Below are positions 36,695 through 44,936 of a DNA stretch of 64,000 bases, piece after piece (positions within the stretch are counted from its first letter, which is position 1; each line of letters opens with the position of its first letter). The notes under the pieces are model-generated. The model did no database searches, had not been told where the DNA came from, and saw only the letters and a list, made by a program, of their open reading frames with translations. Source of the stretch: Candidatus Thiothrix anitrata (GTDB lineage: Bacteria; Pseudomonadota; Gammaproteobacteria; Thiotrichales; Thiotrichaceae). Position numbers and translations under genes: made by a program. Location: NCBI RefSeq assembly GCF_017901155.1, contig NZ_CP072800.1, positions 2,631,283 to 2,695,282 of the forward strand. The letters run 5' to 3'.

Positions 36695-38123
36695 TAAGCA
36701 TCTCCTGAAAAGTCGTGGCAGCGGACGCTACTTTGAGCGTACCGCGTTGTTCGAGGGTGTGCGCCACGGCATGACCGAGCGCGTCAAAAATCAGCCCGTA
36801 GGCAACCGCGTGTACCAAACCGCCCGCCACCGTGCCGACACCGGGAAAGGCTTTCAAACCGTTACCCGCCACCGCCAGTAACAACGGTATGCTTTTATTG
36901 ACACCGCCTTGGCTAAAATTGAGAAACTGATCAATATCAAGCTCACTCACCGGACTATCGTACAGTTTGCACAACTCCTGCACCATGCGCGTGCCAATTA
37001 CCCCTTGAATGATTAAATCCGTACCTGGGCTAACCGAAGCTAACGCCCCTAAAATCGCTTGACGGGTCGAGCTGCGCACCACTTTTTCGGCTTGTTGACG
37101 ACGAAAATCAAGGCGCGTTACATCGAGTTTTTCCTGCACCAAACTCAATACGCTGGTATCGCGCTGGGTGGCTAACCAAGTTAAACGCTGATCAATTTCG
37201 TGCTGTAAATACTGTGCAAGCGCGGCAACATCGACCTTACGCGGGCGTTCCACCACCTCTTCACGCCCATCGGGGTAAATGCGGGTAATCGCTTCCACCC
37301 CGCCCGCCTGAATAAACACTACCGTCGGCTGCGGCGTGCTAAAGCGACTTTGGATGCGCTCAATCAATTGCTGTTGTTCACTGCGGCTGTACTGGTCACG
37401 CTTATTAAGCGCGATTAACAACGGTTTACCAAACCCCGCCAACGCTTGTAAATCCTGATATTGGCTGCGGCTCAAATCGGCATCGGTCACGTAAACCACA
37501 ATATGCGCCCGAATGGCTTCATCCCGCGACAGCGCGTCCAACTCACCTTGGGCTTCATTGCGCCCCGGCAAATCGGTTAGCAATAAACGATCACCGCCCA
37601 CGGTTAACCAAGTGTATTCGCGCACTTCACGGGTCGAGCCACCGCGCAAACTGATTTCCACGCCCGCATCCGGCAACAAGGCTTTAATCAGCGACGACTT
37701 GCCGGTGCTGACATCGCCAAAAAACGCAATGTGTACCTGACCCGCTACCTGACGCGCATGGAGGCGTTCTAACTCCACCTGTAACGGTGCGGTATCCATG
37801 CCCACTGACGCGCTTTGTTCGATTTCACGCACCACACTGGCTTCGGTGACAGGCTCATTGCCGCGTTTGGGCAAGGCTTTACCAGAGCCGCCGCGCACTA
37901 GCTTATACACCACCCAGCCGCTGAACAGGATCACCATGCCCACCAACCCGCTGTAGCTGTAAGCCAACCAAGGCGGCAATTGTTGCAGACGATCCCACAG
38001 ATCCAGGAAATTTTTGGTAGCAAAAAACAGGAACACTAAAAACAACAAAGTTAGCAGTAACACCAAGCCTGCTAACAGCCAACGTAAACGCGAGGTAATT
38101 TTCATGGGTTGCGAGTCTTCCAT
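36618..38123 (-). CDS. Membrane-anchored GTPase with DUF697-like C-terminus
   Basis: From ATG 38123 (MEDSQPMKITSRLR; ATG 38105 is an alternative) the protein is about 501 residues. Two N-terminal transmembrane helices (LLAGLVLLLTLLFLVFLFF and SYSGLVGMVILFSGWVVY) come first. The G domain has G1 GDVSTGKSSLIKAL, G3 LTDLPGRNE and G4 IALNKRDQY, and a hydrophobic DUF697-like tail follows (SVSPGTDLIIQGVIGTRMVQELCKLYDSPVSELD). It resembles the shorter GTPase encoded just downstream, so the pair looks like a diverged tandem duplication. I infer a membrane-related partner system; no known name applies. Confidence 0.8.
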   Translation of the reverse strand: MEDSQPMKITSRLRWLLAGLVLLLTLLFLVFLFFATKNFLDLWDRLQQLPPWLAYSYSGLVGMVILFSGWVVYKLVRGGSGKALPKRGNEPVTEASVVREIEQSASVGMDTAPLQVELERLHARQVAGQVHIAFFGDVSTGKSSLIKALLPDAGVEISLRGGSTREVREYTWLTVGGDRLLLTDLPGRNEAQGELDALSRDEAIRAHIVVYVTDADLSRSQYQDLQALAGFGKPLLIALNKRDQYSRSEQQQLIERIQSRFSTPQPTVVFIQAGGVEAITRIYPDGREEVVERPRKVDVAALAQYLQHEIDQRLTWLATQRDTSVLSLVQEKLDVTRLDFRRQQAEKVVRSSTRQAILGALASVSPGTDLIIQGVIGTRMVQELCKLYDSPVSELDIDQFLNFSQGGVNKSIPLLLAVAGNGLKAFPGVGTVAGGLVHAVAYGLIFDALGHAVAHTLEQRGTLKVASAATTFQEMLSGNLEERTKTFARLVIEQYRGKTAD

Positions 38124-38200
38124 TGCCTTTTTAATCCTGAGGCACATTATCCATTGAATGTCGCTGTCTGGGAAATATAATGGGGCTGGACTCTTAGCCA

Positions 38201-38395
38201 ATGGGGCAAATACGCTTGATAAATACCCTTTTCACTTTCCGGCGCGGCATCATTTTCCTGACTTTGTTCTGGTTGGGGTTGTTTGTGCTGGTTCCACACG
38301 TGTTGGTGTTACTCACCAGCGTGTTAAGCCCTGATCCGCAACATTTGGCGGTGTGGCCTTTGACCTTGGATTCGTGGGCGCGGGTGTGGGTGTGA
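38201..38395 (+). pseudogene. 5' fragment of a PotB-like ABC transporter permease
   Basis: The 64-residue frame has a short basic start, one membrane helix (IIFLTLFWLGLFVLVPHVLVLL) and then LSPDPQHLAVWPLTLDSWARVW. This matches the first part of spermidine/putrescine permeases of the PotB type. It stops in a TGA exactly where the IS3-family element begins. I see no continuation of the permease on the other side of the element, so the rest of the gene was lost or moved. It starts opposite and next to the membrane GTPase gene. Confidence 0.65.
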
Positions 38396-38456
38396 TACTT
38401 CCCATATTCTAGACCACTTACTAAGATAAGAGGATAGCAGCGAAAGGAGGCATCAC

Positions 38457-38747
38457 ATGGCAAACGTGCGCAAACATCATACAGCGGAGTTCAAAGCGAA
38501 GGTGGCACTGGAGGCGATTCGGCAACAGAAAACCACCAACGAACTGATCACCGCCTATGCCATCCAAGCGACCCAAATCAGCACTTGGAAAAAACAGGCA
38601 CTAGCCGCCATCCCGTTGGCTTTTTCCAGTAAAAAAGACCGTGAGCAACATAACCAGCAAGCGGAGATTGACGAGTTATACCGCCAACTGGGGCAAGTGG
38701 TTGCCGAACGTGATTGGCTGAAAAAAAAGTCAACGGGTATCCGTTAA
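38457..38747 (+). CDS. IS3-family transposase OrfA
   Basis: The 96-residue protein has a helix-turn-helix (FKAKVALEAIRQQKTTNELITAY, QATQISTWKKQAL) followed by a leucine-zipper-like helix (AEIDELYRQLGQVVAERDWLKKK), the usual OrfA form that binds the element ends. A strong AAAGGAGG ribosome site precedes the ATG. It overlaps orfB by 34 bases. Confidence 0.9.
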   Translation: MANVRKHHTAEFKAKVALEAIRQQKTTNELITAYAIQATQISTWKKQALAAIPLAFSSKKDREQHNQQAEIDELYRQLGQVVAERDWLKKKSTGIR

Positions 38748-39625
38748 CCATGAGAAAGACCCTGCTTGAGCCAGAAAATGCCGTATTTAGCTTGCGTCAG
38801 CAGTGCGGGCTGTTGGGTATCAACCGCTCCAGCCTGTACTACCAACCGCTGGGTGAAAGCGAGGAAAACCTGTTGTTGATGCGCTTATTGGATGAGCAAT
38901 ACACCCAAACACCGTACTACGGGGTACTCAAAATGACAGCGCATTTGCGTACATTAGGGCATGTGGTGAACGAAAAACGGGTGAGACGGTTATTGCGCAC
39001 GATGGGTCTGGAGGCGGTTTACCAAAAGCCCAACACCAGCAAACCTAACCCTGAACATGAGATTTTCCCTTACTTGCTACGGGGTTTGGTGATTGACCGC
39101 TGCGATCAAGTGTGGAGTACTGACATCACGTACATCAGGCTGGCACACGGCTTTGTCTACCTGATGGCAGTGATTGACTGGTATAGCCGTTATGTACTGG
39201 GTTGGGCAATCAGTACCACGTTGGAAGCTGAGTTTTGCATTGAAGCAGTGGGTGAATTGCTGGACAGCGGGTCGTGTGAAATCTTCAATACCGACCAAGG
39301 CGCACAGTTCACGACACCACGTTTCACTGCGCCGCTACTCAACAAAGGTATCCGTATCAGTATGGATGGGCGAGGACGCGCACTGGACAATATTTTTATT
39401 GAGCGGCTGTGGCGGACAGTCAAATATGAACATGTTTATTTGTAGGATATACAGACGGTGCAAGAGGCAAGGACAGGCTTGCAGGACTACTTCCAGTTCT
39501 ACAACCATCGGTGCTTGCACCAGTCGCTGGATTACCGGACACCTACACAAGTGTACTTGGCGAGACAGCGGAATGGACAGGCGAAGACAGATTTTTATCA
39601 ACCAGCCGTTATCTTAATTTCTTGA
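38714..39625 (+). pseudogene. IS3-family transposase OrfB with amber stop
   Basis: This is the rve integrase-type catalytic subunit. The DDE residues are in WSTDITYIRL, FNTDQGAQFT and NIFIERLWRTVKYE. The frame reaches EHVYL and meets TAG at 39443-39445, where homologues have a Lys or Glu codon. It then continues open as DIQTVQEARTGLQDYF, YNHRCLHQSLDYRTPTQVY and on to the normal TGA at 39623-39625. The last 59 residues are therefore lost unless the stop is suppressed. The change is a single base, suggesting recent inactivation. Confidence 0.85.
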
Positions 39626-39654
39626 GATTGTAGTTTGGACAATGGGGAGTACCT

Positions 39655-39912
39655 TGTGATTTTTGCGACAACCACCTTGAAAAACACCGCTCGCCTACAA
39701 CTTTAGTTGTAAAAACGAGCCAAACGATGAATTGTTAGTCAGATTTATTGCATTACAATAGCATCTCGTGAATTTATTTTTCTGAGGTCAATGATTATGA
39801 ATAGCACCAGCAAATCAGTCAGTAGCGCACTCTTTACTGGCATCAGACATGGCTTCCTCCTAATATAAATCGTTAGCTTTTAGAAAGTAGCCCATTTCCA
39901 TAGGAAAATCTA
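39655..39912. other. Gene-poor gap right of the IS element
   Basis: The stretch holds a small two-part hairpin (GCTCG 39689-39693 with CGAGC 39716-39720, ACAACT 39697-39702 with AGTTGT 39705-39710). It also has one short frame, 39791-39868 (MIMNSTSKSVSSALFTGIRH..., 25 codons, with TGAGG before its ATG), which could be a leader peptide or the remnant of a truncated gene. I see no continuation of the potB fragment. Confidence 0.4.
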
Positions 39913-40563
39913 ATGTCAATAATTAAAGAAATTTGTGATTCAAATACACTCATAATTGCATTTACAGGTTATGCAAATAAATTAAATATACCTGTCAACG
40001 CGTTTTTTCTGAAGTCCGATTTGGTATCAGCATCTAAACTTATAGTCTTTGATGAAAGCAAAAGAAAAACTTTAGGGGGATTACCACCAGAACACCCTAC
40101 ATTTTTTGATGTACTCAACCACCTGAAGAATGAAATTAAATCAATATCCGCAAATAAAATTATTATCACCGGTACATCTGGAGGTGGTCATTCTGCCCTC
40201 TTATATGGGCATTTGCTTCAAGCAGATAAGGTTGTTGCATTCTCTCCTTACCCATATGTAAGTATTAAAACTGCAACTCTAATGCAAGATCCTGCATTAC
40301 ATACTATGAAAAAAGTACTAGATCTATTTGATGAATTGCCAAAACAAGAAAAAGAGTTTCTAGATCTTAAGGAAGTACTAGCAACTTGGAATGGGAAAAC
40401 TGAGTACTTCATTCATGTTGCAAAGGATAACGAATGGGATCTCAAACGTGCTTTGTATTTACAGGGCACTCCCAAGGTAAGAATTATAGAGCACCCATAT
40501 AATGTACATGGTATAGCGGGAGCACTAGCAAGAGATGGTAAATTGTCAAAATGTTTCATCTAA
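39913..40563 (+). CDS. Alpha/beta-hydrolase-like protein, low GC
   Basis: The 216-residue protein has a nucleophile elbow GTSGGGHSALLYG (Ser near residue 91) and a late acidic/His pair (AKDNEWD and NVHGIAGAL, His near 198). This fits a small serine hydrolase of the alpha/beta fold. It has no signal peptide. The coding sequence is clearly AT-richer than its neighbours, with many AAA/ATA codons, and lies between an IS element and a MITE-like repeat. Transfer from another genome is likely. The substrate is unknown. Confidence 0.6.
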   Translation: MSIIKEICDSNTLIIAFTGYANKLNIPVNAFFLKSDLVSASKLIVFDESKRKTLGGLPPEHPTFFDVLNHLKNEIKSISANKIIITGTSGGGHSALLYGHLLQADKVVAFSPYPYVSIKTATLMQDPALHTMKKVLDLFDELPKQEKEFLDLKEVLATWNGKTEYFIHVAKDNEWDLKRALYLQGTPKVRIIEHPYNVHGIAGALARDGKLSKCFI

Positions 40564-40592
40564 ATTAATATGGGTGATTTCCTAGTTAAATT

Positions 40593-40699
40593 CATGAGCC
40601 ACTTGCAAAATTGCACATGATGTAGGTCACTTTTTAGGAAACCACAACATATAGTGCCGTCACTACGCCATTGGCGTATTTTTGCAAGTGCCTCTCATG
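40593..40699. repeat. About 107-base MITE-like element
   Basis: CATGAGCCACTTGCAAAA (40593-40610) is matched in inverted orientation by TTTTGCAAGTG...CTCATG (40680-40699) with a 2-base difference in spacing. The ACTTGCAAAA parts are perfect. The core contains the terminator hairpin at 40664-40683. Confidence 0.5.
40664..40683 (+). terminator. Rho-independent terminator
   Basis: TACGCC (40664-40669) and GGCGTA (40673-40678) form a short stem with an ATT loop, followed by TTTTT. It would end the hydrolase transcript. Confidence 0.6.
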
Positions 40700-40767
40700 T
40701 AAAAATCTAACAAGGAAAATTAACTCGTACTCAAAAATGCGGTACGTCGTGCACGTCCCCACGTTCC

Positions 40768-43700
40768 TCAAAACACCAAACTGACATTCTCACGCCCTAA
40801 TGCCACCCGTAAATCGCGCAAATTAGCATCGTCCAACGCCACGCCCCATTGCCCGCCGAGGCGTAATTCGCCTTGCGCTTGCGGGGTGCGGTATTCCACC
40901 GTTACCGCGCATTTCATCGGCGCGTCGGGTTGTAAGAACTTGCGTAATTCCGCCCAAGCACCAGCCTGCACTTCCGCCGCATCCACCCGCAATACCAGTT
41001 TGCGCAGGAAATTTTCACGAATCGACAACATATTGTGAATTTTTTCCACACGCAAACGGGTTTTACCGGTGCGCTGATCGGTGTCTAACGTGCCTTCCAG
41101 CACCACCGCCGTTTCTTTTTCGAGCAAATGCCCGAATTGCGCAAACGCATCGGTGAAAATCAGGGCTTCGTAATACGCGGTTTTATCGTCCAACTGCACA
41201 AACGCACGTTTGCCGTTATCGGTCGCTTGGGTACGCACACTGGCGACCAAACCCGCCAGCATCACCGGCTCGCGGCGGTATTTAACGGTTTCATCTTCTG
41301 CTAAATCCGCCAGCGGTTTGCGATGCGGCAAGGCGGCTAATTCTTCGGTGTATTCATCCAGCGGATGCCCGGTGAGATACAAACCCAGCGTTTCTTTTTC
41401 CAAACGCAGGCGTTCTTTTTCGGGGAATTCAGGGCGCGTCGGCACGCCCATTTCGGGTGAATCTTCTTTAACACCGGCAAACATCCCACCGAATAAATCC
41501 ACCTGACCCGTGCCTTGATCGCGGTTGTGTTGTTCCGCCATGCGCAAGGCTTCGGGTAAAAATTCCAGCATAGCGCGGCGCGTACCGCCCAAACTGTCAA
41601 ACGCACCGGCTTTAATCAGGGTTTCCAATACGCGCCGATTGACCTTTTGGGAACTACAGCGTTTGCATAAATCGGTTAATGATTTAAACGCACCGTGTTT
41701 CTCACGCTCTTCGACCATTACGCTTAACGCCGCTTCACCCGCACCTTTAACCGCACCCAAACCGTAAATAATGCGATTTTTCTCATCCACCGTGAACTGA
41801 AAATCCGAGCGGTTAATATCCGGTGGCAAAACTTGTAAACTCAATTGACGGCAATCGTCTAATAGCGTCACGACCTTTTCGGTATTATCCATATCCGCCG
41901 ATAATACCGCCGCCATAAACGCTGCCGGATGGTGCGCTTTAAGCCAAGCCGTTTGAAACGCAACCAAGGCATAAGCGGCTGAATGCGATTTATTGAAACC
42001 GTATTCCGCAAACTTTTCCATTAAATCGAAAATGTAGCCAGCCTGATTTTCATCGACATTATTATTACGCGCCCCGTCCATAAAAATGGAACGCTGCTTG
42101 GCCATTTCCTCCGGTTTCTTTTTACCCATTGCCCGCCGCAACATATCCGCACCGCCCAAAGTGTATTGGGCGAGGACTTGCGCAATCTGCATAACCTGTT
42201 CTTGGTAAACGATAACCCCGTAAGTCGGCTTGAGAATTTGCTCCAAACTGGGGTGCGGGTATTCAACCTTAGCAATGCCTTTTTTACGGTTGATAAAATC
42301 GTCCACCATCCCCGACTGCAACGGCCCCGGACGGAACAACGCCACCAACGCAATCACATCCTCAAACACATCTGGTTGTAACCGCCGGATCAGGTCTTTC
42401 ATCCCGCGTGATTCAAGCTGGAAAACAGCCGTGGTTTTTTGCGCTTTGAGTAAATCAAAACTGGCTTTGTCGTCCAGCGGAATGCGGTTAATATCAACTT
42501 CCGGCAAGCCTTTTGCTACCTGCTTACGATTAATGGTGCGCAATGCCCAGTCAATAATCGTGAGGTTACGCAACCCCAAAAAGTCGAATTTAACCAGCCC
42601 GACCGCTTCCACATCGTCTTTATCGTATTGCGACACCACCCCATTGCCGAATTCATCGCAGGAAATCGGGGTAAAATCCGTCAAATCCGACGGTGAAATC
42701 AGTACCCCACCCGCGTGTTTACCGGTATTACGGGTCAAGCCTTCCAGTGAAATCGCCATATCCAACAAGGCTTTAACTTCTTCATCCTTGTCGTAAAGCT
42801 CGATCAAATCCGGTGAAACCCGCTCCGGGTCATCTTGGGCTTTTTTGGTACGCCCCAGCGCGTCTTCCAAGGTAATGCCCAGCACAAACGGGATTAATTT
42901 TGCCACCCGATCCACAAAACCGTAAGGATGCCCCAATACCCGCCCGACATCGCGCACCACCGCTTTCGCCGCCATCGAACCAAAGGTAATAATCTGCGAC
43001 ACCTGATTACGCCCGTAGGTTTGTGCCACGTAATCAATGACTTTATCGCGATTATCCATGCAAAAGTCGATGTCAAAGTCCGGCATGGAAACCCGTTCTG
43101 GGTTCAAAAAACGTTCAAACAGCAAATCGTAAGCCAGAGGATCAAGGTCAGTAATTTTCAGCGCGTAAGCCACCAAGGAACCCGCACCCGAACCCCGCCC
43201 CGGCCCCACCGGAATCGCATTATCTTTAGCCCACTGAATAAAGTCCGCAACGATTAAGAAATAACCGGGGAACCCCATCGCATTAATAACACCGAGTTCA
43301 ATCGCAAGACGTTCATCATACGGCTGACGCTTTTGCGTAAAGGCGGCTGTACCGCGTGGAAACTGCTCACCAAACAAGAAGTCAAGGCGTTGCTCCAAAC
43401 CCTCTTCACTGACTTTACAAAAATACTCCGCTTCGGTCATACCTTCAGGAATCGGGAACTGCGGCAAATAGTTTTTACCCAATGTCAGCGACACATTGCA
43501 GCGTTTGGCAATCTCCAGCGTATTCGCAATCGCCGCCGGAATATCCGCAAACAACGCCACCATTTCTTCAGAGGTGCGTAAATATTGCTGCTGGCTGTAA
43601 TGTTTAGGGCGTTTAGGATCAGCCAACACATTACCACTATTGATACAAACCCGCGCTTCGTGCGAATTAAAATCGCTCGCCGCCACAAACCGCACATCAT

Positions 43701-44292
43701 TAGTCGCCACCACCGGCACGTCGTAAGCCAACGCTAAATCCACCGCTGCGTGCGTATAATGTTCCTCGCCATCACGCCCAGTGCGTTGTAATTCAAGGTA
43801 ATAACGCTCAGGAAACGCCGCCAGCCACTCCTGCAAACGCTTTTCCGCCAACTCCTGATTACCCGCCAACAACGCCTGCCCCACGTCACCATCGCGCCCA
43901 CCGGAAAGCATAATCACACCATCACTGAATTCCGTAAGCCACGCCCGCTGCACACGTGGCACGCCCAACACCTGCCCTTGCTGCCAAGCCCGCGAAATCA
44001 ATTTGGTTAAATTGCGATAACCCGTATTGTTTTGACACAACAAAATCACATGAAACAAGGTATCACCGCCGGTTTCATCCACCAGCAACACATCTACCCC
44101 GAAAATGGGTTTAATACCTGCGCCCATTGCGGCTTTATAGAACTTCACCAAACCGAAAAAATTGGTTAAATCGGTAATCGCGATAGCTGGCATCCCGATT
44201 TTCTCCGCAGCTTTCATCAGCGGCTTGATGCGGATAGTGCTATCGGTGAGAGAGTATTCGGTGTGGAGGCGGAGGTGGACGAATGGGGTCAT
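40768..44292 (-). CDS. dnaE: DNA polymerase III alpha subunit
   Basis: The 1174-residue replicative polymerase has an N-terminal PHP domain (FVHLRLHTEYSLTDS), the catalytic palm with PDFDIDF (metal-binding Asp pair), GPGRGSGAGSLVAYAL, and fingers with RPGPLQSGMVDDFI. A helix-hairpin-helix (LIKAGAFDSLGG) and a C-terminal OB domain (PVMLAGLVASVRTQ) follow. Length and motifs are typical of proteobacterial DnaE1. Its ATG overlaps the stop of the HNH nuclease gene by four bases, making it the last cistron of a six-gene leftward series rather than the usual neighbour of accA. An internal promoter must probably serve basal expression. Confidence 0.97.
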   Translation of the reverse strand: MTPFVHLRLHTEYSLTDSTIRIKPLMKAAEKIGMPAIAITDLTNFFGLVKFYKAAMGAGIKPIFGVDVLLVDETGGDTLFHVILLCQNNTGYRNLTKLISRAWQQGQVLGVPRVQRAWLTEFSDGVIMLSGGRDGDVGQALLAGNQELAEKRLQEWLAAFPERYYLELQRTGRDGEEHYTHAAVDLALAYDVPVVATNDVRFVAASDFNSHEARVCINSGNVLADPKRPKHYSQQQYLRTSEEMVALFADIPAAIANTLEIAKRCNVSLTLGKNYLPQFPIPEGMTEAEYFCKVSEEGLEQRLDFLFGEQFPRGTAAFTQKRQPYDERLAIELGVINAMGFPGYFLIVADFIQWAKDNAIPVGPGRGSGAGSLVAYALKITDLDPLAYDLLFERFLNPERVSMPDFDIDFCMDNRDKVIDYVAQTYGRNQVSQIITFGSMAAKAVVRDVGRVLGHPYGFVDRVAKLIPFVLGITLEDALGRTKKAQDDPERVSPDLIELYDKDEEVKALLDMAISLEGLTRNTGKHAGGVLISPSDLTDFTPISCDEFGNGVVSQYDKDDVEAVGLVKFDFLGLRNLTIIDWALRTINRKQVAKGLPEVDINRIPLDDKASFDLLKAQKTTAVFQLESRGMKDLIRRLQPDVFEDVIALVALFRPGPLQSGMVDDFINRKKGIAKVEYPHPSLEQILKPTYGVIVYQEQVMQIAQVLAQYTLGGADMLRRAMGKKKPEEMAKQRSIFMDGARNNNVDENQAGYIFDLMEKFAEYGFNKSHSAAYALVAFQTAWLKAHHPAAFMAAVLSADMDNTEKVVTLLDDCRQLSLQVLPPDINRSDFQFTVDEKNRIIYGLGAVKGAGEAALSVMVEEREKHGAFKSLTDLCKRCSSQKVNRRVLETLIKAGAFDSLGGTRRAMLEFLPEALRMAEQHNRDQGTGQVDLFGGMFAGVKEDSPEMGVPTRPEFPEKERLRLEKETLGLYLTGHPLDEYTEELAALPHRKPLADLAEDETVKYRREPVMLAGLVASVRTQATDNGKRAFVQLDDKTAYYEALIFTDAFAQFGHLLEKETAVVLEGTLDTDQRTGKTRLRVEKIHNMLSIRENFLRKLVLRVDAAEVQAGAWAELRKFLQPDAPMKCAVTVEYRTPQAQGELRLGGQWGVALDDANLRDLRVALGRENVSLVF

Positions 44293-44936
44293 GGTAATTC
44301 AGCCAAGAAGGGAGAGAAGTAATGACGCAGAAAAGAAATGAATGCACGTTCCTTAGACAGTAAGAAGCGAATCTTTTCTTTACGATCAGGATACATTTTT
44401 ACCGTTTTTTCTAAAGCCAAACGCGCATTTGCTCGTTCATTATTTAACCTGTGATTATCCAAATTCAATAACTTTATCGTATATATTGCTTTTTCAGCAT
44501 CTTTTCCACTCGCATAAATTGAGCATCTTTCTTTGTCATATACGAAATAATGAGCAATATCACTATGTACAATTGGATTCAGGAATTTATCAACATCAAG
44601 ATCATCAGATTTTTTGTGTCCACAAGAATGAACGTCCTCTGGTTTGTAACTGTCTTTAGAGGCAGAAACACATTGATCGCCATTACAAGATGCGACTAAA
44701 TTATCATATTCAAAACGTTTAGCTGGATTATCTGATTGTGCAAATAAATGCTCGATGTGTGAATTCGCATCATCAATACCACGCTCACAATACACACATA
44801 ATGCCTTTTGTTCTTTAATCAGATGTAACCGTAACTCTCGCTTGCAATGCAAATTATCCCATGCTGGATCGTCTACAAGTAGCTGCTTCTCTTTTTCAAA
44901 AAAGTCTGGGGATTCGCCTTTAGAAATATACCGCAT
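44289..44936 (-). CDS. HNH endonuclease, Septu PtuB-like
   Basis: The 215-residue protein (ATG 44936, overlapping the upstream stop as TGATG; TTG 44939 is an alternative) has a compact HNH core: CVYCERGIDDANSHIEHLFAQSDNPAKRFEYDNLVASC with zinc-type Cys pairs (CVYC, later SCNGDQC and HSCGHK). This is the TIGR02646-like HNH family found as PtuB in Septu systems and beside retrons. With the AAA ATPase just upstream it forms the PtuA-PtuB pair, where the ATPase gates a nuclease that acts on infection. AT-rich composition suggests acquisition. Its stop overlaps dnaE. Confidence 0.82.
   Translation of the reverse strand: MRYISKGESPDFFEKEKQLLVDDPAWDNLHCKRELRLHLIKEQKALCVYCERGIDDANSHIEHLFAQSDNPAKRFEYDNLVASCNGDQCVSASKDSYKPEDVHSCGHKKSDDLDVDKFLNPIVHSDIAHYFVYDKERCSIYASGKDAEKAIYTIKLLNLDNHRLNNERANARLALEKTVKMYPDRKEKIRFLLSKERAFISFLRHYFSPFLAELP

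Larger units (their letters stand above)
38393..39654 (+). mobile_element. IS3-family insertion sequence, decayed
   Basis: The element carries orfA and orfB in overlapping frames. An A8 run at 38721-38728 may serve as the -1 frameshift site. Imperfect terminal repeats are TACTTCCC... at 38396-38417 and the complement at 39630-39651 (about 16 of 22 bases alike). GTG lies just before the left end and again at 39656-39658, a possible 3-bp target duplication. Exact ends are uncertain by a few bases. It interrupts a potB-like gene. An in-frame stop in orfB means it is probably immobile unless helped. Confidence 0.8.
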
